From: Pseudevernia furfuracea
Lineage: Eukaryota > Ascomycota > Lecanoromycetes > Lecanorales > Parmeliaceae
Direction: 5' to 3'
DNA: 64,000 bases
Assembly: GCA_022315425.1 (NCBI GenBank)
Contig: JAIUPT010000046.1
Span: 248,001 to 312,000 of the forward strand
In this document: in pieces, positions 33,185-46,116 of the stretch
Numbering within the stretch: position 1 is the stretch's first letter
How the letters are laid out: every line of letters begins with the position of its first letter
Notes under the pieces: model-generated
What the model saw: the letters and a program-made list of their open reading frames with translations, nothing else
What the model was told of the DNA's origin: nothing
The model's database searches: none
Made by a program: the position numbers and the translations under genes

Positions 33185-35530
33185 TCAGCTAAGCGGACGT
33201 TCTCGAAGGTACAACACTATCGGTAAGGTCAATGCCATGCATACCATCGATGATACTGGTTTTCAATTAGATACACTTTATAGCGCGAGAGAAGCCTATA
33301 GGAGGAACAGATTACTCACTTGGGATGACATAAAAGCTAGATAGGTAGGCCGAAAGGACCGCATCCTGTATCTTGGTGGGCAGCAGGGCAGCCAATCGCG
33401 CGTCTTCGAGTACGTCTCTGATTGTCTAAAGGGTAAAGCTCAGTGCTCGTACTCTGAACTTTGGAGATCCTATCGAGAGCAATACGGACTGGGCTAGAGT
33501 GTCTGGAGTTTTGGTGTTGGCTTACCTCGTCTATGCCAGGAAAACTACCCAACGCACGTCTTAAGTTGTTGCTGAACACCGTTTCCAGCAACGCCGCAAA
33601 GCTGCCCACACCGACAATCATACCGACTTGTTGGCTAAGATAGTATACTCCGATCGCCGTACCTTCTTGTTCTTCTGGCGCAGCGGCAGTCAAGCCGACA
33701 AACTGCGCGTTGAGACTCATGCCATAACCGAAGCCTCCTCCAACATAGTATAACGACTCCCAGGCGTTTGCTCTGTAGCGCCATCTCAATGCCATCAGGA
33801 GATAGCCCAGGATGCCTACCACTAGAGCTGCGATTGTGATAGTCTTGTACCGCAGTGTCCTTACCAAATGCTGAAGATTAGCCATTGCTTTTCGAGCTAC
33901 GAAAGGACGCCCACCGAAGAGTCTCTCATCTTACCTGTTGATGGTGTAACCTCCGATCAATGCCCCTACAGCGTTACCCAAAACTGTGGGTACCAGATAT
34001 GCTCCTGCGATACTATTATTCACGTTTCTGGTACGTATGAAATAGCTAGGAACTTGTGCCATCGACTAACTCGCGTCAGCAAATCTTTGTCAAAAAGGTT
34101 GACAATTCACCTACCCCAAAACGTGCAGCGCACAGAAGGATTTGAATGACGCACATGGCTCCAATCCCATTATGTGTAATGAGTTTGGGCGGTATCAAGG
34201 GTTTTCTGGCGTAGTATCGTTCCGTGAGCACAAAGAAGGCTGCAGACATCACACACACAGTAATTGCCAGTATGATAATTGGATGTGACCACGGCAATTT
34301 CTTTCCTCCCAAGCTGATTGCCCCCAACCCTGAGGTAATGCACAGTGCGGATAATATAGCGCCAAGCCAGTCCATGGTCCGAAGCAGTGCCTTGAAGCGA
34401 CCAGAGCCTCGGACCTTTTCTCCTGGGCCTCGTGGAGGATCAGCCTCGAGTTTGAGTGTCACAGCCGTGAGGCAGATCAAAGCTAATGGTGCTTGACCAC
34501 CAAAGGACCTGACAAGTGTCAGCATGTTTCGGTGTACCCTTGAGGTGATTGCGGCATGGCATAATAGTGTGGCAGATACAGCCGATACAAGCATGTGTGA
34601 GGTTCGATACTGGCCAGAAGATGTTCAGCTCACCATTTCCACCCAATGATATCAGCTAGGAATCCTCCCAGTGGAGCTCCAACGCTTTTGCCTAGCACTG
34701 CGGCTATATTGACATAACTTCGCAACACAGCGACCTGACCAGGAGAGACAATGCCTGCAGGGTGGAGGGCATAGTCAGCCATCTGCTCTGTCCAGGAGTC
34801 GAAGGAGGCTTACCTGTGATAATAACAGAGACCAAAGCGATCATTCCGGCCCCACCAAGGCCAGCTACCACTCTTCCTGCTATAGCCTGATCCAGAGTAT
34901 TCGCTGTTCCTCTATGGGCGAGACGTAATATAAGTATCTTGGACCGTTTGTGAGCTATGGAATTGGGCGTCTTACGATATTAGGCATCCAATGATGAACA
35001 AGCAGTAGGCTACGATGAGAGGCTTTTTACGGCCATACGTGTCGCTCACGCTTCCATACTGTGGAGAACAAACGTCATCAGCTTTCCTATTCGTGGTATG
35101 GCGGAGTAATCACGACTATAAGCAGGGCATCGTGATGTCTCCGAGCTTGTGGGATCAAAAGTCATTGCAAGGAAAGGCAGTAAATTGACTCACCGCCGGC
35201 AAGGCGTAGCAGTACCCAAGGTTATAAGACAGAAGAAGCCATGGCCCATCCGAATTGCGATGAAATTCGGAGGCTATGGTGCTGTATGTAGCCGTCACGA
35301 AAGCATCGTCCGCACTGGCAAGGAAGACACCTGTACACAATCGCTATGAGCGCTGCCAAGTTTCACTGACTACTTGAACTACCAAAGATTGCTATTGTAA
35401 TAGTCAATGCCATAGAAGACGTGGGCTGCCGCTCTTTGTGGGCGACATTTGTGTCATTGGGCTCTGATATTTGACTTTCTGAGCTGAGCAACGGGCTCCT
35501 TTCATCGCCATACTCGTCAATTGAATGCAT
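33185..35530 (-). CDS. MFS transporter, vacuolar basic amino acid / drug:H+ type (10 exons)
   Basis: Exons in transcript order are 35530-35383, 35330-35194, 35058-34976, 34911-34814, 34754-34634, 34508-34115, 34065-33935, 33859-33526, 33425-33320 and 33255-33185; sum 1623 nt, 540 aa, all introns GT-AG. An acidic N-terminal tail with ERSPLLSS precedes FLASADDAFVTATYSTIASEF in the first membrane helix. The MFS loop motif YGSVSDTYGRKK and GRVVAGLGGAGMIALV follow, and the last helix is ISSMVCMALTLPIVLYL. The pattern resembles the Vba/Fnx branch that loads basic amino acids into the vacuole, but drug export is possible. Splicing the last two introns recovers the family-like C-terminus; the unspliced frame ends in a non-homologous arginine-rich tail. 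Introns (49-135 bp) are longer than in the housekeeping genes nearby. Confidence 0.88.
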
Positions 35531-38031
35531 GATGAACACGGTCAAACAAAATGGCAAAGCGAAAAGAGATGCATGAAAATCTTTTCAGCGCGATGCAGAA
35601 GAACTGGTGGCGTTTGAGGCGACCCCTACTAATACCCTTAGCCGTAAGGAAAGAAGTCGTCCTAGTAAAGAAAAGATGGACTAACAGCTAATATGGACTT
35701 TCGTAAGAATACGATGTAAACGTCGATGCAGTTCGATGGATGCGTATGTCCCAGCCTTTTTTGGGGGGATCCAATACATTGACACCTCCTACCCCAACAT
35801 CTAGATGCAGTTTTCGAGCTAGTCGGCCCAGGTGCACTCTCGAGTGCTTTAAATGCCATGGTCTTACTACTTATAGAGTGCGTCACTCATGGATCGAATC
35901 CTCTCTTTCTTCAGGAGGCCTTTTTCTGTACACATTCGCTTTTACACTCATTCGATGCGCTGAATCTTAGACAGATTAGCCTTCGAGGGTAAAATGATGA
36001 AGTTAATTGTGAACAGTAGATATTCGTGTCGACTTGAGAAGTGCCTCTAAAAATGCAAAGTAGATTGTACTGCATCGGGTCTGACATCCATTGTACCCGG
36101 AAGTCGAACTCAAACCCTACCCAATTGTAAGGGGGTGTCAATGTATCGAAAGGTCGTGTCAATGTATTAGATCTCTCCCCTTTTTGGGGGGTCACGCCTT
36201 CCTGTACTGACGTGATTGGGCCGGTTACACGGATGGAGGCACTCATAGACGATGTGTAGACGGCTTTCATATTGCAGTTCCTTACCTGTCCACGGAAATA
36301 CTCTACTTAATCCCTCCCATTCCATCTGACGACCAAACTGGACACATGACGAAGACGGCGTGGGACCACGGATTCTTACGCAATCGGACATTCGTTCCAT
36401 GCGTCATGAATCTTGCGTAAAGATAGCATGCCATCAGTCATAAGAGCGGCCAGATAGTGGCCAGATAGTCTTTGAAATCATGGCCCGTGGGCGTGGAGGC
36501 ATTTAGCAGCCTCTGGCCCTCTGTAGAGATCTGTCCCTGGAAAGCTCCTCAGTCGATGGAGTCTGGCGTGCTATTCGACAATACTTGTTTTGAAAGATTT
36601 GACGCGGGTTCCGAAGAGAGGGCTTTTTGATGTTCTTAGCCCGGCCAAGTTAAGTAAGCGAGGCTCCCAAGATTCGGGACCTAGTCTTGACCGAGCTTTT
36701 GCGCTCAGCTGAAGCTCAAAGGGTCGCAACGCCACGGTCCGTAGCTTCATGCCGACCCCTGCCGAGCTGTACTCGTAAGCTCCTTCAGTCCGGAGCCTAC
36801 CTCCCTACCTGGTCACTCTGGTGCATTAGTCCCGGAAATCATCCTTAAACTCGCTAGACAACAAGCTCGACCAAAAGCCTCTGATCTCTGATCTCGATAG
36901 CTTTTCATGTTCCCCCGATTTAACCGAGATGCAAAAGCTCCGTGTTTATTTTAGTTCCATCTTGAAGATTATTCGTTCTTTAGCCCGTTGCCCCCAATGG
37001 TCGGAGGCTTGAGTCTTGTAAGATATATCTAGATACTGATCTTCCCCCACCAATAAAGGTGTACTATGGGCCTCAATACCGTAAGATGCTCATGTCAATA
37101 TAATTATGTGAAAGCTCATTGGCTCGGGATCTATCAATCATCAATAGCGTCATTTTTTAACTCTGCCTCTCATCTTCTCAATTATTCGATGATCGAATGT
37201 TGTCTATATCTTCTTTGATCATAGTAAAGTAACGTCTTTCAACGCGATTGATTCCCCATCCGTAATTGTAATATCGTGCGTGTAGAGTAGTTTTTCTAAG
37301 AAGCCACAACGACGGCGACGGCGAGATCCTAAATCGGCCTATTGCGGAACAATGCCAAAACCGGATGATAATGAGGTGCAATTTGGGTAAATTGGCCCGA
37401 TGGGAACTTACGAAAATTGGCCAATACTCCGAACCCAAATGTTTCTCTGAAGGCTGAGAGCTATGATTCACAGTAGACAGCAAAAACAGTATCATTTGGG
37501 GCGAGACGAGAAGGAGTCGTCTGTCATAAGATTGACATGAACACCTGGGCAAGTGAGATCCAGTCTTGTATAGCGTCAATAGCGTATAGCCGACACACCA
37601 GAGAAAGAAAGGCCAAGTCGCCAAAGTCTTTGATAGAGGTACTAGTCGAATCTTGCTTGTTCTGGCTGATGATGGGGTATGATCCGGGCAACTTGCGTAG
37701 GTAATGGAACCTTACTGTATTGCGGTCATGGGGAGGAAAGCTGCAGGTGTAGAACGATACGATGGTCATAGCAATCTCCAAGCACATTGTATATAATCGA
37801 AAGTAATAGCACTTTATATGATTGTGATCTGTGATGTTGCTAGTGCCGAAGAGCTCACGACCCACACAATGATCCCCATCCTGGATCTCGATCTCATTCG
37901 GCTTAAGCTTGGCTGATGACCCACGTTCTCAACACCCTCGGCCGGACAGCAATTTCATCACAAATCCACGCAGACAGAGATGTAAGCTTCATCATCATAT
38001 CTCCATTATCAGCGTCTGACCCTTTGTCAAC
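35531..38031. other. Intergenic, about 2.5 kb, with one small TIR element
   Basis: Besides the putative mini-element at 35754-36194 I recognise nothing. Two adjacent minus-strand open frames (37178-37624, 37524-37865) have no known relatives and no matching splice arrangement, so I do not call them genes. Confidence 0.5.
35754..36194. mobile_element. Putative TIR mini-element, same family as 46735-47316
   Basis: The left end has GGATCCAATACATTGACACC and the right end has the inverted GTGTCAATGTATTAGATCTC. The right end also has a second GTGTCAATGTAT 21 bp further in. The flanks are near-identical CCTTTTTTGGGGGG (left) and CCTTTTTGGGGGG (right). The interior (about 350 bp) encodes nothing recognisable, so it would be non-autonomous. 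Confidence 0.6.
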
Positions 38032-38897
38032 ATGGGCCGTTCATTGGTCTATCCGAAACTCGCCTACAATACAGTCCACCGCTACAAACACCATGGTAAG
38101 GTTTCTGATTTATCAAGCAAATGTTGCACTCTACACATTGGCAACCCAGAAGATCTAACGCTCCTCTCTTCTTCCTGTAAGCTACGTACGATCTTCAAGA
38201 CATTCACAAGATCATCAATACGACAAAGGTCCTCCATGTCTCCTTCAACTCGGACGATCCAGCAGCAGGGCCTTACCCAGCCATCTTACCCATGATTGGT
38301 CAGATGGGATCTTTTGCGCACCCGAGTGCGGATCTAGATGAACCACTAGAATGTTATCTACACGGCTATGTGAGCATGCGGATGGCGAACCTCGCGCGCA
38401 CTAACGACGGCCTCCCAATGACAATCTCGGCCACAAAAGTTGATGGCTTGGTGCTGAGTTTAACGCCGTATTCCCATAGCTATACCTACCGCTCAGCGGT
38501 CTTGTTTGGGTATGCACGAGTTGTGACGGATGCCGAGGAGAAACTCTTTGCAATGCGACTCATTACTGATTCGGTGATGACTGGTCGTTGGGAAGGTACC
38601 AGGACTCCGCCAGACAAGGGGGAGTTGGGCGCCACAGCGATCCTTAGAGTCAAAATCGCAGGTGGAAGTGGTAAAATCACTGACGAGGGACCCAATGACA
38701 AAAAAGAAGATCTTGAGGCGGAGAATGTGACGAGCAGGGTATGGGCAGGTGTTGCGCCCGTGTGGGAGGTGATAGGCCAGCCAATTCCTACAACGACAAA
38801 TGCTGTGAAATTGTTACCAAATTATATGGACAGCTTTGTGACGAAGGAGAACAAAATCAATGAGGAACATGCCAAGGAGGTAGCTAAGCCAAAGTGA
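38032..38897 (+). CDS. Pyridoxamine 5'-phosphate oxidase-like FMN-binding protein (2 exons)
   Basis: Exons 38032-38095 and 38182-38897 give 259 aa; the 86-bp intron is GT-AG. The start MGRSLVYPKLAYNTVHRYK is the usual start of this fungal family, followed by ATYDLQDIHKIINTTKVLHVSFN, PAILPMIGQMGSFAHPSADL, LYLHGYVSMRMANL-type and YSHSYTYRSAVLFGYARVV segments of a flavin split-barrel fold. The proteins are related to flavin-nucleotide-binding and PNPOx enzymes; the reaction is not established. This is the last intact host gene: AT-rich transposon-derived DNA begins within 50 bp of its stop, so silencing from the neighbouring block is possible. Confidence 0.85.
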
Positions 38898-39702
38898 AAC
38901 AACCTACGGTATTTACTACAGAAATTTTTTTCTTCTTTTTCGTTATTTCTATATGCAGCCTAAGGCTATAAATTACATTGTCATGAATCTAGTCACGTGA
39001 CTAGATCACTCTTTTACTTATAACTCGCTCTTGTATTCTATTAATTAATCTTTTTATTATAAAGATTCGAGTCACGTGACACGATCACGTGACTCGCTGA
39101 GACGTATTATCTTATAGTCGCTCTTTACTCTCGTAACACTCTATAATTAATAATTAAATATTTTATTATATAATTCTTATTAAGATTTGAGAATATCATA
39201 GAAGAATAAGAATAAAGAATAAATTTATCGTATATATTTTAGACGCATTGATCTCGTAAGTTAGAGACTCGATTTCATAAAAGTCTTTCTATTATAGATA
39301 TTATAATAGATTATAAGCTTCGATTATAGAATAGAATAAGACTTCTAACTATCTCTATTCTTTTAATACTTTCGTTTATACGAATATTAATTATTCGCGA
39401 TAATTCGTTTTTTTGAGCTATAGCTTTCGATAATAAAACTATCGCGAATTAGAATCTAAGTTAAAAAATCATTTACGAGTCTTCGAAAGTCCTTTCGAGA
39501 GATCTTATAAAGACATTATATTCGTGTACACACTAATACTCTTTTTATCGTTTTTCACGAAGTTTTTCGATAAATTTAACGAGATCGATAAGAAGTGATT
39601 TGATCTCTATATTTAATTTAAATATAATCGTTAACGAAATAAATATGTATATCTATATAGAACAATAATAAAGAATAGACGTTAACGAAATAATCTAAGC
39701 GA
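38898..39702. other. AT-rich transposon relic with diverged LTR
   Basis: No coding sequence remains. Bases about 39070-39150 resemble the copia LTR in plus orientation (GTCACGTGAC, then TCACGTGACTCGCTGAG, then TAGTCGCTCTTTACTCTCGTA). The segment 39177-39227 is repeated at 47706-47754. Confidence 0.6.
39070..39150 (+). repeat. Diverged solo copia LTR relic
   Basis: It matches the intact LTR in order: paired TCACGTGA palindromes, a GC-containing spacer, then TAGTCGCTCTTTACTCTCGTA. It is more diverged than the LTRs of copies A-C. Confidence 0.6.
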
Positions 39703-39824
39703 TGTCAAGAATAGGCGGTAGGACACTTAGTTGTTAACTATAGAATGCTACGAGAGTAAAGAGCGACTATGAGAATGCGCCTTAGCGCATCACGTGACCA
39801 TGTCACGTGACCCGAATTTTGACA
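39703..39824 (-). repeat. copia LTR, copy A 3' LTR
   Basis: 122 bp with TG...CA ends. It carries two TCACGTGA palindromes and the hairpin TGCGCCTTAGCGCA. Confidence 0.9.
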
Positions 39825-40235
39825 CTCCCCTTCGCTCGCATACTCAAAAATGCGAAAATACGATTTTCGCACTTCGCGACGCAAAAAACCCCAATCGGGT
39901 TAGCGCGAAGTCCGGTTCACAAAGGTGAAGAAACCAAGTTCTGAAAACGACTATGTCAAATTCGAACCAAGTTCTGAAAACGATTATATCAAATTCGAAG
40001 ACATATAAAAATCCGTTCTGGTTCTTCATACAAAACTTCCATTTTTCGAAAAAAGGCGATTTTTTGAAAGTTTTCTTTGAAATAGATCTAATGCATATCA
40101 AATTTCTATCAAAACGAGGTCGATAAATACATGAGACAGTGAAAGAATATTAAAGATTTAACGTTCACAGACAAGGTGAATAGCGTTACTTCTTTGAAAC
40201 TAACGACTTCAGATTAGAAGCAAGAGCGCTGAGGA

Positions 40236-43200
40236 TTAGTCTTTGACGCTAAGAGAATGTTCTGAGACTAATTTCATCTCAAGAGCATCGCGAAAGATAA
40301 CGAATTTGTCGAGACAGAGGGCTTTAATAAGATCGTCGATCATTTGTTTATTCGTGAGTACGAATTGCATGTTCACGATGTCGTCATTGACTTTTTCACG
40401 CACGAAATAATAAGCGATATTAATGTGCTTGATGCGAGCATGAAACTAAGCGTTCTTGACGAGAGCAATTGCGCTCTAATTGTCGTCGAAGATTATGATG
40501 ACTTTCGAGTTAGAGTCTCGAGGTCGCAGAAGTTGATTGAGAAGAGTTTTTAATTAAATAACTTCTTTAATAATCAACGTTTGATCGATATACTCGACTT
40601 CGCAAGTGAATAACGCGACGATGACTTGACGCTTTGATAATCAGCTAATGACGTCGCTACCGACGTTGAATAGATAGTCGAAGATAGATCTTCGAGTCGA
40701 GTCGTCAGCCCAATCGAAATCGATGTATTCGATGAGGGCTTGAAGGGATCCTTTGTACACGAGTTCGTAGTGCATCGTGCCTCTAAGGTATCGAAAGATT
40801 CGAACCACTGCATTTCAGTGTGTCTGGGTCGAGTTAACTAAATAGCGACTGACAAGAGAGACAGCATAGACGATATCAGAACGAGTTTCTAACATAACAT
40901 ATATAAGGGATCTCACGACGAATTAATAATCCTCGCATAGCTTTCTCGATGCAACATAGCCCTCTTTCGTAGGTTGTAACTTACGATTAATTTCCAGAAG
41001 CGTGAAGACTGGATTAAGACTTCAATAATTAAAATACTTTAAGAAACGAGTGACATAGACTGCTTGTCTCAGACGAAGAATATCGACGACACGATCTCTT
41101 TTGACGATTATGTCTAAATAATAGACGCAAGGTCTCAAGTCGAATATGTGAAACTTGTTATTAAGGGCCTTTTTAATGCGCTGAATGCCGATTTTGCTGA
41201 GGTCGATAATTAATATATCGTTCACATAGAGGGCTATAGTAATGTTCTTCTTGACGTTTATAAAGACACTCTCGTTCGATTCGATAAATATTAATTCGAA
41301 TTTCTTTATGTACTTCGAGAAGTGCTAATATCAAATTCTAAGAGATTGCTTGAGTTTATAGAGAGTCTTATTTAGCTTATAAACTTTGATATCGTTCTTG
41401 CTGAAATTATCGAACTATCGCACATAAATCGTCTCTTGAACGTTATCGTAGAGAAAGACGATTTTGACGTTTATTTGTTTCACGTCTTAGTTTAGAATCG
41501 CTGTCAGGGCAAAGATCGTCTTATAACTTATAAACTTGATCACTAAGACGAACGTGTCATAATAGTCACGATTCTTCTGTTATTCGAAACCTCGAATCAC
41601 TTAACGAGTCTTATAGCGAATGACTTTCTCAGCGAGGCCTCGCTTTACGATGTAGACTCAGCGACCTCTCAGAATATAAATATCTGAAGACGTCTAAATC
41701 AGATATCAAGTATTATTGTTTATGAGAGATTTATATTCGTCTTGTATGACGAGCTCCCAGTGCATGCGAGAGAGTTGATTGAAAATGATCTATTAATAGA
41801 TCGTCGGCTCGAAAATATTCGACTTATTAACATGATTCGTTAGTAACGTAAAGGTTGCGAATATTCTCGAGAGAGGATTAGATGATAGATCTCGCAGATT
41901 CGAAATCGTAGTGTCGAGATAATCAAAGAGTACCCTTTGAATCGCACTTAGCTCGAGATCTTCGTAAATTATTTCGACGATAATAAGGAAACGAGTTATT
42001 CTTTCGATAGCTGATAATGTAATAATTAATCGAGAGGCTCGCGCGAACGCGGTCGATGATACGACTTGTGCGAAGGACGAGGGCTTTGATGTAGGCGCCT
42101 GCTTTTCAGCTGATCATGGGAAATTTGATCTTGATCTGTTTATTACAGGTGCAGGTGCAGTCGTTGAGAGCTTTATAATAAGAACAATGTCTTTCGAAAT
42201 GTTAATAATACGCTATTTTCTAAGTGCCTTCTTTATAGCGAATGCTGATATATGAAAACGTTATCGCTTGATCGAGAACTTATAAGCGTTCGTTTTTTCT
42301 TCGAGATTTACAATTAAGAGACGCTTCTCAACGAAGTGAATATTATTAATTCGAATAATCTTCTTCTTGATAAGATTATATAGGCGGAAAATGAACTCCT
42401 CTTCATATCTCAGAAGAACACACTTTTCGCTTTTATTCACGAGTTTCTTTTAAATACGCTTTAACGCATAGACGATGAAATCAATCGTTCGCAGATAAGA
42501 TAAAATGGGCTTTCGATGATGAAAAGTCTCAAATGACGTTACAATGATTCGAACGTTGAGGGATCGCAACATCAAATAATTGATGATGATCACGATTTCG
42601 AATTAGAAAGACTTGTTGAGCTGAGAACTTAACAGTATAAGATATATCTTATATAACAAGATCTGCTCAAAACGTTCGATCGCTTCGTTCATTTCGAAAT
42701 TCTCAGATATAGTGAGCTTCTATCTAATTCCGCACTAAAGAAGATAATTTAAGAAGATCTTAAATATATACTCTCTCTTATTGTCGAGGCGAATACGATA
42801 GATCTTATAATTTCGTGACTCTAGAAAGACTTTAAAACGTAAGAATATAACAAACGTTTCACTCTTATAACGAATATAATACACTTTAGAGTAAAAGATG
42901 AAATTATTCTTAAATGTTATAAAGTATCTATAGTTATTGAATTTAATAAAGAATAAAGACTCTACGAGATCACTATAAACAAATTCGTTAGACTGCGTTT
43001 CTAACTCTATGAGACTATCATAAGAGACAGTCTTTTAACGTCTTATAATATAACATTCGCAGATATACTTCTTCGCAATGTTCTTGATGAAGTTCACCTC
43101 AACGATCATATTTGAAAGCTTATTTAGATTGTTCTAACTCAAATGACTCATGCGAGCATGTCAGAGTTGATAAATAAGATTCGAGAGCACATTATAGACG

Positions 43201-44190
43201 GTCAAAGCACTATTTCGACTCTGTCAGAGATTCAAAAAGAAGAAATCACGATTACGAGTATCGATAAGCTTCAGATCGTTCTTAATAAGAGTGCACTCTG
43301 TCTTATGAAAGAAGATAACGATATCGAAGTTTAAAAGTTTATCGATCGAGAGAAGATTGACGCTTATATCGAGTATATATAAGACATTTCGTAAAGTAAC
43401 TATTACACACTCTTTTCTAATTACACAGTCGAGACTAATAATGTTATAGTCTTGAAACTGCACTTCGCTTTTCTCGATATTCTTGATCGATCGAGAGTAA
43501 ATCTTTTCGTAGATAATGAACATCGAACGATTCGCGAAAGAATAACGAGAGCAGTCTGAATCTACGACGACTCGAATAAGGAGATTCACGAAATTCGCAG
43601 CCATGAGACTATGTTCGAGAACTTTCGTGACGATTAGATTGATAACTTGATCATCAGTCGCATCGAGGATATTGAAGTCGTTCGAATTGATATTCGAATA
43701 GTGCATAATGAAGTCCAGTTCCTTCAGAAAGATATAATTGATATTGAGATAATCGTTCTTTTCTGAAGCAGAGGCATTAAAAGACGTCTCTTCGATACGC
43801 TTACGCTTATTGCTTAAGAGTTTATTTTCGAAGTCAAAGATCTTTATCTTCTTCTTCTTTTTCTCTTTCGTTATGAATTTCTTAGACTTAAGATAAGAAA
43901 ACTTGATTCAGCATTTGATAGAGAGATGTCTGAATTTGCGATTAACTATCTTACACGAAAAACAGATCTCACGATTGATGTCAGAGTCGTCGAGATTATT
44001 AAAAGTAGCTTGTTTGTCTTTGCTCTTATCGTTGCGAACGATATATATAATTAGTTCTTCTTCTTTGAAGAAGATTCTAACTTCTTCGTTCACGACGATT
44101 ACGACAATCTCTTAAAACTTGACGAACTTGTTCTCAAAGAGATTATGATTTTAAGTGTAACTTGACTCGAACATGTCGTAAGAGTCGTCA
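40236..44190 (-). pseudogene. copia gag-pol remnant, copy A
   Basis: Recognisable fragments include the zinc-knuckle region (about 43908-44093), protease to pre-integrase (43224-43706, VVDSD-CSRYSFANRSMFI) and RT (about 41022-41260, ALYVNDILIIDLSK). RNase H runs to the stop at 40236-40238. Stops and frameshifts interrupt every domain. Tryptophan is retained at one RNase H site (TGG) where copies B and C have TGA. Confidence 0.8.
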
Positions 44191-45947
44191 AGTTTTATAA
44201 GGAAAATTAGAATTCGCAGAGACTTCGAAATGGCGAGGGATTTATAAAGGCTAATAATGTCGAAGATGACCTTACGAAAGTTCTTTTCATATTAACGAAC
44301 TCCCTCTTCTCCAAGAATAAGATCGAATATTCGACGCATCAGTTCTCTATAGAGACTCGTGCTCTTAGACTAATAGTTCTTGATCAGGGCATCGAGCATA
44401 ATCTAAGAATCTTTATCGTCGAATTCGACTTCGACGAGTTCGCGATCGTTATTCTCGAGACGATAAAAGATAGCGATATAGATTCTATAACTGATAATCG
44501 CATTAAAGAAAACAAGATTGTTAAGCATCAATCAATTGTTGATATTCTGCTTTCATCGACGATATTCCAGATTGAACTTTAAAATAACAATAAAGTTTAG
44601 AGAAAAAGCGCTTTCCCCTTCGAGAGAGTCAGTCGCTGAAACTATTAGAGCTGACATGTTTCTTGCGACGCCTTATGCGCTTGATTCTTCGTCGATTATA
44701 GATGTTAAGAATTACTAAGAAGGTTTCTGAGAGCGACACGTACGATATAAATAGTAACGACGATAATGTTTAAACGAAAGACTTAGCTTGAGAGATGACT
44801 GAGGCGATAGAGAACGAAGATCTTAAAGTCGAAGAAGTCGAAGTCGAAGAAGTGAGATTTAGAGAACTTTTGACACGAAGATCGAATAACTCAGTGTCAC
44901 TTGAGACACTGAGAATGTCTTCGTTGACTTCGAATTAAAAGTCGACACTACTAACGTTCGCGAAAGCAGTGAGAGTGAAATAGATGCTCTGATCTTCGTT
45001 AGAGTTCTCGAGAGTCTTATCGATATCTAACAACTTTTGCTGTTAATCTTCGAGTTCTTATATAAGAAATAAAAAGTGCTTATACTTGAATCTTCGATAG
45101 ATACGAGCGATATTATTGAGATAAAAGATACTTAGAGATAAGAAAGATTTAAATTAATCTAATATTCGCTGAGACTGTATCGAAGACAATTATTAAAGAC
45201 GTGCAGATCTTCGAAGGGGAATAACGTTCTTCTTATGTTAAGTCTTCGACAGAAACTCGAATTTAGAATAGTCGCTTCGATGGCTGTCGTCGTGAAATGA
45301 AGTCATATTCGACGATAGAATAAAGTCGAATGACGATGAAAAGAATTCGATGACTGAGCCTCAGCCCTCTTCTTTAGAGAACTTGTAAGGTCGAAAGATC
45401 TATCTCAACAAGAAATCCTTGTTGTTTTGACCCTCAACAGGCGTATACGCGCTCTGAGTAAAGATTTGTCGATGACTAATCAACTTTGAAGTGTGATCAG
45501 ACGATTTGATGCTGAAGTCCAGCCTCTTGAGTCGTCACAATTGATTCGATTCACGTAAACGCTTTATTAACGCTGAAGCGATATACACCGCGAGGGAAAT
45601 GTCCTCGTTGAGCGTGTTTAGCGTGTCCCACGCAGGGAAGCTGGCAATGTTTCAGAGGCCTTAGTGGAATTCGATCGCACGGTCGTATGGCGAGTTCGGC
45701 GTTCGGCGTTCGTTCGGTTAGATTCGGTATGCCGCGGGTCGATTTGCGATAGGGCTCTCAGCCTCTCGAATTTCAAAGACGATCATTTTGTAGAGGGCAA
45801 TGCCCATCTCAAGAAGATTAAAAAACAGAGTCTCATAGCTGTCGCGACGTTTATTGCGATGAACTCGTGATGCTTAGAGATCACTGTGGCTCTGATAGGC
45901 ATAGGATATAAGTGAAACAGTCGCCGAGCAAGCTCGGGCTCATAACC

Positions 45948-46116
45948 TGTCAAGAATAGGTGATAGAACACTTAGTTGTTAACTATAGAATGCTACGAGA
46001 GTAAAGAGCGACTATGAGAATGCGCCTTAGCGCATCACGTGACCTAAATATAGACATATAGTCGACATGCGCAATGATCATAGCTGAGAGAAGACTAAGA
46101 ATTTCATATTTTGACA
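45948..46116 (-). repeat. copia LTR, copy A 5' LTR (chimeric)
   Basis: The first about 97 bp match the other LTRs up to the first CACGTGACC; the rest is unrelated and contains ATATAGTCGACATGCGCAAT, also found at 47808-47825. It still ends in TTTTGACA. Confidence 0.75.

Larger units (their letters stand above)
39703..46116 (-). mobile_element. Ty1/copia retrotransposon copy A, decayed
   Basis: The element is read on the minus strand. The 3' LTR is 39703-39824 (122 bp, TGTCAA...TTGACA), next to a purine tract (GAAGGGGAG on the minus strand). The 5' LTR is 45948-46116 and its outer half differs from the standard LTR. The primer site GGTTATGAGCCC lies directly inside the 5' LTR (45936-45947). 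Pol order is gag, protease, integrase, RT, RNase H, as in copia. No equal target duplication is seen at the two ends, consistent with a rearranged 5' end. Confidence 0.85.

Noticed and set aside
33337..33480. Arginine-rich C-terminus of the MFS protein read from the unspliced frame
   Set aside because: A 100-bp intron (33525-33426) moves the frame to RDVLEDARLAALLPTKIQDAV and a final membrane helix, which fit the family.
37178..37865. Two overlapping minus-strand open frames (148 and 113 codons)
   Set aside because: No known relatives, no supporting splice arrangement and no clear start context; kept as unexplained intergenic sequence.
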